Of a stretch of DNA of 64,000 nt, positions 35,551-45,174 are shown piece after piece. Where the stretch lies: contig NZ_AP025171.1 of the NCBI RefSeq assembly GCF_003402535.2, positions 1,178,001 through 1,242,000 on the forward strand, read 5' to 3'. This DNA comes from Cupriavidus sp. P-10. GTDB taxonomy: Bacteria; Pseudomonadota; Gammaproteobacteria; Burkholderiales; Burkholderiaceae. A model generated the notes under the pieces. That model was not told where the DNA came from. It saw nothing but the letters and a program-made list of their open reading frames with translations, and made no database searches. A program made the translations under genes and the position numbers. Position 1 is the first letter of the stretch, and every line of letters begins with the position of its first letter.

Positions 35551-36753
35551 ATGCAACGTTTCCAAGCCTTCAAGTTCGAGCTAAAGCCGAATGGCGAACA
35601 GCAGTGCAACATGCAGCGCTTTGCTGGTTCGTGCCGATTCGTCTACAACAAGGCACTCGCGTTGCAAAAGGAGAACTACGAGGCGGGCGGTAAATTTATC
35701 GGCTATGTGGCAATGGCCAAGCGCCTGACTGAGTGGCGTAATGGGCCGGTAACGCCTTGGCTCAAGGACTCTCCAGTTCACCCACTACAACATGCGCTCA
35801 AAGACTTAGAGCGGGCCTACAAGAACTTCTTCGCCAAGCGAACTGCATTTCCGTGCTTCAAGAAGAAGGGCCTGCGGGACAGCTTTCGCTACCCCGACCC
35901 GAAGCAGATCAAGCTGGATCAGGGAAACAGCCGCATCTTCCTTCCCAAGCTTGGATGGATTCGATACCGCAACAGTCGGAACGTGCTAGGGGAGGTGCGC
36001 AACGCCACCGTGTCCCAAAGCATGGGCAAGTGGTTTGTCTCGATCCAGACGGAGCGCGAAGTCGAGCAGCCGATGCCGCAGGCAACCAGTGCCATCGGCA
36101 TCGACGTTGGTATTGCCCGTTTCGCAACATTCAGCAACGGCTCGTTTCTCGAGCCGCTCAACAGCTTCAAACGCCACGAGGCTCAGCTGCGCCGCGCACA
36201 GCGGTCGATGAGCCGCAAGACGAAGTTCAGCAACAACTGGAAAAAGGCGAAAGCCAGGCTTCAGCGTATTCACGCCCGCATTGGAAACACGCGCCGCGAC
36301 TTCCTTCACAAGGCCACGACCACAATCAGCCAAAACCACGCGATGGTGTGTATCGAGGACTTGCAGGTGGGGAACATGTCTAGGTCGGCAGCAGGCACGG
36401 CCGAGGCGCCAGGCAAGAACGTTCGAGCCAAGTCCGGCCTGAACAAGGCCATCCTCGACCAAGGCTGGTACGAATTCCGTCGCCAACTTGAATACAAAAT
36501 AGCATGGAATGGCGGCTGGCTCATAGCCGTGCCGTCACAGCACACTAGCCGGATCTGCCCCAGATGTGGCCACGCGGCTGCGGAGAATCGGCAGACCCAA
36601 GAGCGCTTCGCCTGCGTGACCTGCGGGTTCGAAGGGCATGCCGATCTCGTCGGCGCGATCAATATTCTGGCGCGGGGACAACGCGTTGCAGCCTGTGGAG
36701 AGCCGGCGCAGTCATGCCGCTCAGCGAAGCAGGAACCCACCGAGGCGATCTGA
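35551..36753 (+). CDS. tnpB: TnpB RNA-guided nuclease (IS605 OrfB)
   Basis: A 400-aa protein, the ancestor type of Cas12. The RuvC active site is complete: Asp185 in AIGIDVGIARFATF, Glu269 in MVCIEDLQVGNM and Asp365 in GHADLVGAINIL. The zinc finger has Cys336/Cys339 (CPRC) and Cys355/Cys358 (CVTC). The N-terminal part (FKFELKPNGEQQCNMQRFAG) is the usual helix-turn-helix/wedge start. AAAGG precedes ATG 35551. No frameshift, so nuclease activity is plausible; with its omega RNA it would cut empty sites and help the element persist. Confidence 0.92.
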   Translation: MQRFQAFKFELKPNGEQQCNMQRFAGSCRFVYNKALALQKENYEAGGKFIGYVAMAKRLTEWRNGPVTPWLKDSPVHPLQHALKDLERAYKNFFAKRTAFPCFKKKGLRDSFRYPDPKQIKLDQGNSRIFLPKLGWIRYRNSRNVLGEVRNATVSQSMGKWFVSIQTEREVEQPMPQATSAIGIDVGIARFATFSNGSFLEPLNSFKRHEAQLRRAQRSMSRKTKFSNNWKKAKARLQRIHARIGNTRRDFLHKATTTISQNHAMVCIEDLQVGNMSRSAAGTAEAPGKNVRAKSGLNKAILDQGWYEFRRQLEYKIAWNGGWLIAVPSQHTSRICPRCGHAAAENRQTQERFACVTCGFEGHADLVGAINILARGQRVAACGEPAQSCRSAKQEPTEAI

Positions 36754-36817
36754 AATGGCGATAATCGTTTCAGACGTGGTAGGAGTCCTCGGCCGTCAGG
36801 CAGGGGTGGATGTCAAC
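36754..36817 (+). ncRNA. Predicted 3' part of the TnpB omega (guide) RNA, ending at the element's right end
   Basis: In characterised IS605 elements the guide RNA comes from the 3' end of tnpB and the right end, with the guide read from flanking DNA. Here the region holds CTGAAA/TTTCAG (36749-36754 and 36767-36772) and the right-end hairpin at 36787-36806, then TGGATGTCAAC. The 5' limit inside tnpB cannot be read. The guide would begin near 36818 and match the 3' end of the neighbouring aminotransferase gene. Confidence 0.45.
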
Positions 36818-38016
36818 AGCCCGTCCGCGCGGAACATCGCCTTGATCCCTCGCACCGCCTGCCGAATGCGCGATTCGTTCTCAATCAGCGCAAATCGTAC
36901 GTATTCGTCGCCGTAGTCGCCAAAGCCGATGCCCGGCGACACCGATACCTTGGCCTTGGCCAGCAGCTGCTTGGCGAACTCCAGCGAGCCCAGCGCGCGG
37001 TAAGGCTCGGGAATGCGCGCCCAGATATACATCGACGCCTTCGGAATCTCGACCGGCCAGCCTGCCTCGATCAGCCCCTTTGCCAGCACGTCGCGACGCG
37101 ACTGGTATTGCGCGGCAATCTCCTGTACGCAATGCTGATCCCCTTCCAGAGCGGCAATCGCGGCGATCTGCACCGGCGTGAAGGTACCGTAGTCGTGATA
37201 GCTCTTGATGCGCGTCAGCGCCGCCACCAGGTCCGGATTGCCGACCATGAAGCCGATGCGCCAGCCCGCCATGTTGTAGCTCTTGGACAGCGTGAAGAAC
37301 TCCACCGCGATATCCTTGGCGCCCGGCACCTGCATGATCGACGGCGCCTTCCAGCCGTCAAAGACGATGTCCGCATACGCCAGGTCGTGCACGACGAAGA
37401 TATCGTGCTTGCGCGCCAGCGCGATCACGCGCTCGAAGAAATCGAGCTCGACACATTGCGCGGTAGGGTTGGACGGAAAGCCCAGCACGATCATCTTGGG
37501 CTTGGGATAGCTGCCGCGGATCGCGCTTTCCAGCTCGGCAAAGAAGTCGATGCCGGGCACCAGCGGCACCGAACGGATATCCGCCCCTGCAATCACCGCG
37601 CCGTAGATATGGATCGGGTAGCTGGGATCGGGCACCAGCACCGTGTCGCCGCGATCCAGCGTGGCCAGCATCAGGTGCGCAAGGCCTTCCTTGGAGCCGA
37701 TGGTGACGATGGCCTCGGTATCCGGGTCGATCTCGACGTCATAGCGCTCGCGATACCAGTGCGAGATCGCGCGCCGCAGCCGCGGGATGCCCTTTGATGC
37801 GGAATAACCGTGCGTGTCGGGCCGCTGCGCCGCCTCGGTGAGCTTGGCCACGATATGCGCCGGCGTGGCGCCATCCGGGTTGCCCATGCTCATGTCGATG
37901 ATGTCCTCGCCACGGCGGCGGGCGGCCATCTTCAGTTCGGCGGTGATGTTGAAAACGTACGGGGGAAGGCGATCGATGCGCGCGAAGCGGCGCTTGCCGG
38001 AGGAAGCGGCAGTCAT
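36796..38016 (-). CDS. alaC: Alanine/aspartate-type aminotransferase (AlaC-like)
   Basis: A 406-aa class I/II PLP aminotransferase. Visible are [12 protein letters not shown] near the N-terminus, [21 protein letters not shown], and the PLP-lysine in [15 protein letters not shown]. It closely fits AlaC, which makes alanine from pyruvate and glutamate; substrate is inferred. The final residues after GLL (TSTPA and the stop) are encoded by the right end of the TnpB element, whose hairpin loop supplies the TGA, so the native C-terminus has probably been replaced. ATG 38016; downstream of the valine operon on the same strand, 122 bp away. Confidence 0.88.
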   Translation of the reverse strand: MTAASSGKRRFARIDRLPPYVFNITAELKMAARRRGEDIIDMSMGNPDGATPAHIVAKLTEAAQRPDTHGYSASKGIPRLRRAISHWYRERYDVEIDPDTEAIVTIGSKEGLAHLMLATLDRGDTVLVPDPSYPIHIYGAVIAGADIRSVPLVPGIDFFAELESAIRGSYPKPKMIVLGFPSNPTAQCVELDFFERVIALARKHDIFVVHDLAYADIVFDGWKAPSIMQVPGAKDIAVEFFTLSKSYNMAGWRIGFMVGNPDLVAALTRIKSYHDYGTFTPVQIAAIAALEGDQHCVQEIAAQYQSRRDVLAKGLIEAGWPVEIPKASMYIWARIPEPYRALGSLEFAKQLLAKAKVSVSPGIGFGDYGDEYVRFALIENESRIRQAVRGIKAMFRADGLLTSTPA

Positions 38017-38138
38017 GTGGGGTCCTTTACGTAAGCGCCCGGAACCGTCCGAGCGACGTCCGCAGCTGTTGTCTCAGCTGCCGTGGACTTATGTTAGCGG
38101 GGAAGTTGAAATTGCACAACGGATGGAAGCATATTCGT

Positions 38139-39281
38139 TCAGGCTGGCAAGTCCAGCGGCAAAGGCTGTTCGCCGGGCGCCCACCATGGCCGGAACAGTG
38201 CCTGCACATCGTCCGGCGCGACGCCCTCGTAGCTGGTAGTGCGCCAGCGCGGCGCGTTGTCCTTGTCGACGATCAGCGCGCGCACGCCTTCGATAAAGTC
38301 GCCTCGCGAGAACGTATTGACCACCACTGCCAGCTCCATGCGGAAGCAGTCGGCCAGGTCCATGCGCCGGCCGCGCAGCAACAGTTCGCGTGTCGCGCAA
38401 GCCGACAGCGGCGAGCGCGTACGCAATACGTCGATGGTGCGCGTGGCCCAGGCGGTGTACAGCGGATTGTCCTGGCACGCCAGGCTCGCCAGGATTTCCG
38501 GCAACGTGGCGTGCGCGGGGAAATGGCGCAGCAGCGCGGGCAGCACCTGCAGCAGCGGGGCATCGGCGGCGCTGGTCACCGGCTCGCGCACCAGCGCATG
38601 GCGCAGGTCGGCGAGCACGTCGCTGCCCCAGGCGATGGCGGCCAGTGCCTGTTCCAGTCCGGCCAGCGTGCCGCTGTCGACAGCGGCATCGGCCAGCCCG
38701 CACAGCAGCGCGTCGGCGGCGCCGATGGTGACGCCGGTCAGGCCAAGATACAGCGCCAGCTGCACCGGCAACTTCGACAGGAAATGACTGGCGCCAACAT
38801 CCGGTACCAGTCCGATGCCGGTCTCGGGCATGGCCACGCGCGAGCGTTCGGTCACGATGCGCAGGTGCGCGGCCTGCGCCAGGCCCATGCCGCCGCCCAT
38901 GACGACGCAGTCCATCAGCGCCACCAGCGGCTTCGGATAGCGATGCAGGCGGTAGTCCAGCGTGTATTCGTCGATGAAGAAGCGGCGATGCAGCGGCGTG
39001 CCGTCGCGGTAGCTGTCGGTCAGCGCGCGGATATCGCCGCCGGCGCAGAACGCCTTGGGCCCGGCGCCGCGCAGCACCACGGCGCGGATGGCGTCGTCGC
39101 GGGCCCAGGCTTCCAGTTGCGCGCGCAGCGCGACGATCATCGGATACGACAGCGCATTGAGCTGGCGCGGCCGGTTCAGCGTGGCAATGCCGACGCCGTT
39201 GACGATGTCGAACAGGACCTCAGGCTCGGCATCCTGCGTGCCAGCGTTGAGCGGTGAGATGGCCGATTCGGTCAGGCGCAT
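38139..39281 (-). CDS. 3-hydroxyisobutyryl-CoA hydrolase
   Basis: A 380-aa crotonase-fold thioesterase of the HIBCH type, releasing 3-hydroxyisobutyrate in valine breakdown. It has oxyanion-hole motifs FCAGGDIRAL and VMGGGMGLAQAAHLRIVTE, and the acidic catalytic region AMPETGIGLVPDVGASHFLS, plus the ~110-residue C-terminal extension that separates HIBCH from ordinary enoyl-CoA hydratases. A GGAGG site precedes ATG 39281. It follows the hydratase gene by 9 bp and is the last step-gene of the operon. Confidence 0.9.
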   Translation of the reverse strand: MRLTESAISPLNAGTQDAEPEVLFDIVNGVGIATLNRPRQLNALSYPMIVALRAQLEAWARDDAIRAVVLRGAGPKAFCAGGDIRALTDSYRDGTPLHRRFFIDEYTLDYRLHRYPKPLVALMDCVVMGGGMGLAQAAHLRIVTERSRVAMPETGIGLVPDVGASHFLSKLPVQLALYLGLTGVTIGAADALLCGLADAAVDSGTLAGLEQALAAIAWGSDVLADLRHALVREPVTSAADAPLLQVLPALLRHFPAHATLPEILASLACQDNPLYTAWATRTIDVLRTRSPLSACATRELLLRGRRMDLADCFRMELAVVVNTFSRGDFIEGVRALIVDKDNAPRWRTTSYEGVAPDDVQALFRPWWAPGEQPLPLDLPA

Positions 39282-39290
39282 GACGGCCTC

Positions 39291-40061
39291 CTAGGCATTG
39301 CGCCATTGCGGCGCGCGTTTTTCGAGGAAGGCGTTGACGCCTTCGCGCTGGTCGGCACCGTCGAACAGGTCGACAAAGCGCTCGCGTTCCAGCGCCAGCG
39401 CGGCCTGGCGCGGCACGCCCTGGCGTGCGAGGTGCACCAGTTGCTTGCTGTAGGCGGCGGCGCGCGGGCTGACCTTGCCGGCGCGTTGCGCCATTTCCAG
39501 CGCGGTGGGCAGCGCCTTTCCGCGCGGCACGACTTGCTCGACCAGTCCGATGTGCAGCGCGGTGGCCGCGTCGATGCGTTCGTTGGTCAGGATCATGCGC
39601 TTGGCCCAGCCTTCGCCGACCAGCCACGGCAGCGTCTGCGTGCCGCAGCCGCAGGGCAGCAGGCCGACGGCGGCTTCGGGCAGCGCCATCTGCGCGTGTT
39701 CTTCGGCGATGCGGATATCGCAGGCCAGCGCGCATTCCAGGCCGCCACCCATGGCGTAGCCGTTGATGGCGGCGATGACTACGGGGCGCGCATTCTGTAG
39801 CGCTTCAAAGGCGCTGCCGAACTGCTGGGCCATCGCGCGCGCATGGGCGCGGTCGCCTTCCGCGAAGCCGTTCAGGTCGGCGCCGGCGCTGAAGAATTTC
39901 TCGCCGGCACCGGTGACGACGACGGCGCGGATCTCGGGGTTGGCATCGATCTTCGCCACCAGCTCGCGTAACTGCTGCAGGCCTTCGGCGGTGAAGGCGT
40001 TGGCGGGCGGGCGGCTCAGCGTCAGCGTGGCGACGTGGCCATCGAGTACGAATTCGATCAT
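39291..40061 (-). CDS. Enoyl-CoA hydratase (methacrylyl-CoA hydratase)
   Basis: A 256-aa crotonase-family enzyme. Motifs: FFSAGADLNGFAEGD (oxyanion hole), AINGYAMGGGLECALACDIRIAEE and ALPEAAVGLLPCGCGTQTLPWLVG with a catalytic glutamate. In this operon it should hydrate methacrylyl-CoA to 3-hydroxyisobutyryl-CoA. ATG 40061 overlaps the mmsB stop as ATGA; the open frame extends further upstream inside mmsB but that part is not coding in this frame. Confidence 0.9.
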   Translation of the reverse strand: MIEFVLDGHVATLTLSRPPANAFTAEGLQQLRELVAKIDANPEIRAVVVTGAGEKFFSAGADLNGFAEGDRAHARAMAQQFGSAFEALQNARPVVIAAINGYAMGGGLECALACDIRIAEEHAQMALPEAAVGLLPCGCGTQTLPWLVGEGWAKRMILTNERIDAATALHIGLVEQVVPRGKALPTALEMAQRAGKVSPRAAAYSKQLVHLARQGVPRQAALALERERFVDLFDGADQREGVNAFLEKRAPQWRNA

Positions 40062-40963
40062 GGCTGGCGTTCCTTGTCGGTGGCGGACAGGTACTGGCGG
40101 ATGACGCCGGAGAAATCGAGCTGGCCTTCGCCGGCGTGGCTCATGGCCTGGTAGACCTGCTGCGCCAGCGCGCCAAGGAACAGCGGCTGCTTCACGCTGC
40201 GCGCGGCATCGGCGGCCAGGCCGAGGTCCTTGAGCATCAGGTCGGCGCCGAAGCCGCCGCTGTAGCCGCGGCCGGCCGGCGCGGTTTCGATCACGCCGGG
40301 CCAGGGGTTGCAGGTATCCGATGCCCAGCAGCGCCCGGTCGAGGTATTGACGATGCCGGCCAGCACGTTGGCGTCGATGCCCAGCTTTACGCCCAGCGCC
40401 ATCGCCTCGGACACGCCGATCATCGAGATGCCGAGGATCAGGTTGTTGCAGATCTTGGCGACCTGGCCGGTGCCGGTGCCGCCGCAATGGACCAGGTTGC
40501 GTCCCATGCCGGCCAGCACAGGACGCACCTGCTCGAACAGCGCCTCGGTGGCGCCGACCATGAAGGTCAGCGTGCCCGCCTGCGCGCCGACGGTGCCGCC
40601 GGAAACGGGGGCGTCGGCCAGCGCATTGCCGTGGGCCTGCGCGGCGGCCGCGAGCTCGCGCACGGTGGCCGGATCGATGGTGCTGGAGTCGACCAGCGGC
40701 ACGCCGGGGCGCACGCCGGCGAGCACGCCGTCTTCGCCAAGGTAGGCGCTGCGCACGTGCGCGGCGGCGGGCAGCATGGTGATGACAAAGTCGGCTTCCG
40801 CCACGGCCTTGCGCGCGGTATCCGCGCTGGCGGCGCCTTCTGCGCACAGCGCGGCCACGGCGGTGGCATTGAGGTCGAATACGGTCAGGGTATGGCCGGC
40901 CTTGAGCAGGTTGCGCGCCATGGGCGCGCCCATGTTGCCGAGGCCGATGAAGGCGATATGCAT
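40058..40963 (-). CDS. mmsB: 3-hydroxyisobutyrate dehydrogenase
   Basis: A 301-aa NAD-dependent beta-hydroxyacid dehydrogenase turning 3-hydroxyisobutyrate into methylmalonate semialdehyde. N-terminal Rossmann motif FIGLGNMGAPMARNLLKAGH, substrate-binding DAPVSGGTVGAQAGTL, and catalytic lysine in GTGQVAKICNNLIL. The CWASDTCNPWPG region is typical of MmsB. TAGGAGACACCC precedes the ATG. It overlaps the hydratase start by 4 bp. Confidence 0.95.
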   Translation of the reverse strand: MHIAFIGLGNMGAPMARNLLKAGHTLTVFDLNATAVAALCAEGAASADTARKAVAEADFVITMLPAAAHVRSAYLGEDGVLAGVRPGVPLVDSSTIDPATVRELAAAAQAHGNALADAPVSGGTVGAQAGTLTFMVGATEALFEQVRPVLAGMGRNLVHCGGTGTGQVAKICNNLILGISMIGVSEAMALGVKLGIDANVLAGIVNTSTGRCWASDTCNPWPGVIETAPAGRGYSGGFGADLMLKDLGLAADAARSVKQPLFLGALAQQVYQAMSHAGEGQLDFSGVIRQYLSATDKERQP

Positions 40964-40997
40964 GGGTGTCTCCTAGCTACGGTTGTTCGCGTCCCGC

Positions 40998-41182
40998 TTG
41001 TTTTCTCCCCTCTCCCGCTCGCGGGAGAGGGGCGGGGGAGAGGGCGGGAGCGTCAGTGGCTACTGCATTGGTCGGGTATGGCAAGCGTCGTGCGCGATTG
41101 GTTTACTGGGCAAATCGGTCCTGCAAGTGCCGGCCCTCTCCCCCAACCCCTCTCCCGCATGCGGGAGAGGGGAGCAAACCGT
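40998..41182. repeat. Intergenic inverted-repeat element (REP/MITE-like), copy A
   Basis: Between mmsA and mmsB. It has two perfect 12-bp-stem hairpins, CCCCTCTCCCGC with GCGGGAGAGGGG, at 41007-41032 and 41147-41172, and its outer ends are inverted relatives (TTGTTTTCTCC and, reversed, TTTGCTCC). A second copy lies at 52757-52903. Such CTCTCCC hairpins are dispersed between genes in many beta- and gammaproteobacteria; here they fall between two genes of one operon and may act on transcript ends. Confidence 0.75.
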
Positions 41183-41205
41183 CGGCGGTTGCGACGCGCC
41201 ACGCA

Positions 41206-42729
<1,524 letters not shown>

Positions 42730-42773
42730 GGTTGTCTCCGGACGGTGTGGTTGTATGAGAAGCAATTGTTGGG

Positions 42774-43907
42774 TCACAGGCTGCGCGCGATCAGCATGCG
42801 CTGGATCTCGCTGGTGCCTTCGTAGATCTGGGTGATGCGGGCGTCGCGGTAGTGGCGCTCGACCGGGTAGTCTTCCAGGTAGCCATAGCCGCCGTGGATC
42901 TGCAGCGCCTTGGAGCAGACGCGCTCGGCCAGCTCGGACGCGTACAGCTTGGCCTGCGAGGCTTCGGACAGGCACGGCAGGCCCTCGCTGCGCATGCGCG
43001 CGGCGCGGTGCACCAGCAGGCGCGCGGCGTTCAGCTCGGTGGCCATGTCGGCCAGCATGTTGGCGATGGGCGGGTGCTCGCGCAGCGGGCGGCCGAACTG
43101 GATGCGTTCGGATGCGTAGCGGCACGCGGCTTCGAACGCCGAACGCGCAATGCCGATCGCCTGCGCGGCAATGCCGATCCGGCCGCCTTCGAGGTTGGAC
43201 AGCGCGATGCGCAGCCCCTCGCCAGGCTCGCCCAGCAACGCGTCGTGCGGGACGGTGCAGTCTTCCAGCGTGATGGCGCAGGTGTCCGAGGCGCGGATGC
43301 CGAGCTTCTTCTCCGGCGCATGGACCAGGAATCCGGGCGTGTCGGTCGGCACCAGGAAGGCCGAGATGCCTTTCTTGCCGCGCTCGGGTTCGGTCGAGGC
43401 AAAGACCACCGCGACGCCGGCGCGCTGGCCGTTGGTGACGAACTGCTTGCTGCCGTTGAGCACCCAGCCGTTGTCGTTAAAGCGGGCGCGCGTGCGCAGG
43501 TTGTGGGCTTCGGAGCCGGCCTGCGGTTCGGTCAGGCAGAAGGCGCCGATCAGTTCGCCGCTGGCCAGCCGCGCCAGGTAGCGCTCTTTCTGCGCATCGG
43601 TGCCGTAGTGCAGGATCGGGCCGCAGCCGACCGAGTTGTGCACGCTCATCAGCGTGGCGCAGGCCGCGCAGCCGGCGGCGACTTCTTCAATGGCGAGCGC
43701 ATACGCGACATAGTCGGTGTAGGTGCCGCCCCAGTCTTCGGGCACGATCATGCCGAGCAGGCCCAGCGCGCCCATCTCGGCGACCACCTCGTCGGGCAGG
43801 CGGCCATCGCGGTCCCACTGGGCGGCGCCGGCGGCCAGCCGCTCGCTGGCAAAGGCGCGCGCGCTGTCGCGGATCATCTGTTGCTGTTCGGTGTAGTCGC
43901 TGTGCAT
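42774..43907 (-). CDS. Isobutyryl-CoA dehydrogenase (acyl-CoA dehydrogenase family)
   Basis: A 377-aa flavoprotein. It shows [63 protein letters not shown], the [21 protein letters not shown] segment and the catalytic base Glu363 in YEGTSEIQR. Context with mmsA, mmsB, a crotonase and HIBCH makes isobutyryl-CoA the likely substrate. First gene of the valine operon and divergent from the AraC-type regulator. Confidence 0.92.
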   Translation of the reverse strand: MHSDYTEQQQMIRDSARAFASERLAAGAAQWDRDGRLPDEVVAEMGALGLLGMIVPEDWGGTYTDYVAYALAIEEVAAGCAACATLMSVHNSVGCGPILHYGTDAQKERYLARLASGELIGAFCLTEPQAGSEAHNLRTRARFNDNGWVLNGSKQFVTNGQRAGVAVVFASTEPERGKKGISAFLVPTDTPGFLVHAPEKKLGIRASDTCAITLEDCTVPHDALLGEPGEGLRIALSNLEGGRIGIAAQAIGIARSAFEAACRYASERIQFGRPLREHPPIANMLADMATELNAARLLVHRAARMRSEGLPCLSEASQAKLYASELAERVCSKALQIHGGYGYLEDYPVERHYRDARITQIYEGTSEIQRMLIARSL

Positions 43908-44072
43908 GGCAGGTTGGCGGTGGTGTTCCGCGGTGGGGTTCCGCAGGGGTATTCCTGTAAAGCGCGTTGGCGCGGCGCAGCATCTCAGGCAGAATGCGCG
44001 CTCGGCGTCTAGGCCTGCGGGCAGTGTAGGAACGCCGGGGGCGGGCTCCTATGCCAAAATCCGCCAATCTTC

Positions 44073-45116
44073 ATGAACTCGTTTGCCACCCGCCGGACCA
44101 TGGAAAAAGGCAGCGTCGCGCTTTGTTTTGTCCACCATGCCATCGCCGGGCTGCAGGCGCGCGGGATCGACCCGGGGCCAGTGCTGCGCAGCGCCGGCAT
44201 CGCGCCGGAATTGCTGGCGGTGCCGCAGGCGCGCGTCTCGGCGGCCAGCTACAGCGAGCTGTGGCTGGGGGTGGCCGCCGCGCTGGATGATGAGTTCTTC
44301 GGCCAGGACTCGCGCAGCATGAAGTGCGGCAGCTTTGCCATGCTGTGCCACGCGGTGGTCGGCAGCCGCACGCTGGGGCAGGGGCTGGAGCGCATTACCC
44401 GGTATTTCCGCCTGCTGCTGGACGATATCGGCGTGCGCCTGGACCGTTACGGCGACGAGGCGGCGCTGGTGCTGACCGCGCCCAATGCGGCGCTGGGGCG
44501 GCAGCCCGGCGTGTTCGCCAAGGAAACCATGCTCATCATGCTGCACGGCCTGATGAGCTGGCTGCTGCGCCGGCGCGTGCCGGTACGGCTCGCGGCGTTT
44601 GACTACGCGGAGCCGCCTTACAGCGCCGAATACCGCGTGATGTACTCGCGCCAGCTCGCCTTTGACCAGCCGGCCACGGCGCTGGTGTTCGACGCCGCCC
44701 TGCTGGACCAGCCGGTGCGCCAGGACGAGCGCAGCCTGAAGGCTTTCCTGCGCGATGCCCCCCACAACGTGGTGGTGAAGTATTCCGACCGCAGCAGCGT
44801 GGGCGCGCGCGTGCGCCGGCTGCTGCGCAACCAGCAGCCCGAACTGTGGCCGACGTTCGAGGCGCTGGCGGTCAGCCTGAACCTGTCGGCGTCATCGCTG
44901 CGGCGCCGGCTGATGGACGAGGGCGTGAGCTACCAGGACCTGAAGGACGGGCTGCGCCGCGACCTTGCCATCGAGGCGCTGAGCCACTCCGGTCGGCCCG
45001 TGGCGGATATCGCGGCGGAACTGGGTTTTGCCGAGCCCGGCGCTTTCCACCGGGCATTCCGGCGCTGGACCGGCTCGCGGCCCGGCGCGTACCGGCGCGT
45101 GGCGGACGAGGACTGA
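44073..45116 (+). CDS. AraC-family regulator with Arabinose_bd-type sensor domain
   Basis: A 347-aa regulator. The first ~200 residues resemble the Arabinose_bd/OruR-type N-terminal domain (KCGSFAMLCHAVVGSRTLGQGLE, RYFRLLLDDIGVRL), and the C-terminal ~100 residues form the AraC DNA-binding domain with two helix-turn-helix units (LNLSASSLRRRLMDEGVSY; ADIAAELGFAEPGAFHRAFRRWTG). Divergent from the isobutyryl-CoA dehydrogenase gene across 165 bp, it is the probable regulator of the valine operon. An alternative start at ATG 44100 (MEKGSVALCF) is closer to where homologues usually begin. Confidence 0.88.
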   Translation: MNSFATRRTMEKGSVALCFVHHAIAGLQARGIDPGPVLRSAGIAPELLAVPQARVSAASYSELWLGVAAALDDEFFGQDSRSMKCGSFAMLCHAVVGSRTLGQGLERITRYFRLLLDDIGVRLDRYGDEAALVLTAPNAALGRQPGVFAKETMLIMLHGLMSWLLRRRVPVRLAAFDYAEPPYSAEYRVMYSRQLAFDQPATALVFDAALLDQPVRQDERSLKAFLRDAPHNVVVKYSDRSSVGARVRRLLRNQQPELWPTFEALAVSLNLSASSLRRRLMDEGVSYQDLKDGLRRDLAIEALSHSGRPVADIAAELGFAEPGAFHRAFRRWTGSRPGAYRRVADED

Positions 45117-45170
45117 CGGGGGCTGAGGAGGGCTGAGGAGGGCTGAGGAGCGCTGATGGGGGCTGACGGA
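45111..45170 (+). repeat. Tandem 10-bp repeat
   Basis: Six consecutive 10-bp units related to GGCTGAGGAG: three are identical (45121-45150), flanked by GACTGACGGG, CGCTGATGGG and GGCTGACGGA. It fills the gap between two convergent genes and covers the end of the regulator gene. Likely slippage-derived. Confidence 0.75.
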
Positions 45171-45174
45171 GGCG

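Larger units (their letters stand above)
35314..36817 (+). mobile_element. IS200/IS605-type element with tnpB only (IS1341-like); left end uncertain
   Basis: Contains an intact tnpB but no Y1 transposase (tnpA), so it depends on a TnpA elsewhere. The right end is well defined: a hairpin at 36787-36806 (CCTCGGCC, loop GTCA, GGCAGGGG; one G/A mismatch and one G-T pair) followed by TGGATGTCAAC, a form typical of IS605-family right ends. The left boundary is not recognised and is placed after the last base of the split gene only for convenience. CGTGATC (35397-35403) and GATCACG (35459-35465) form an inverted pair that might belong to the left end. Confidence 0.65.

Noticed and set aside
35360-35584. 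Frame overlapping the start of tnpB
   Set aside because: Low-complexity product that runs into tnpB in another frame; tnpB has the better ribosome binding site and full homology.
38091-39257. Long + strand frame opposite the HIB-CoA hydrolase gene
   Set aside because: Shadow of the conserved minus-strand gene; Gln/Arg/Ala-rich with no domain.
45111-45170. Ten-base tandem repeat as a CRISPR remnant
   Set aside because: No spacers between units; simple tandem duplication.
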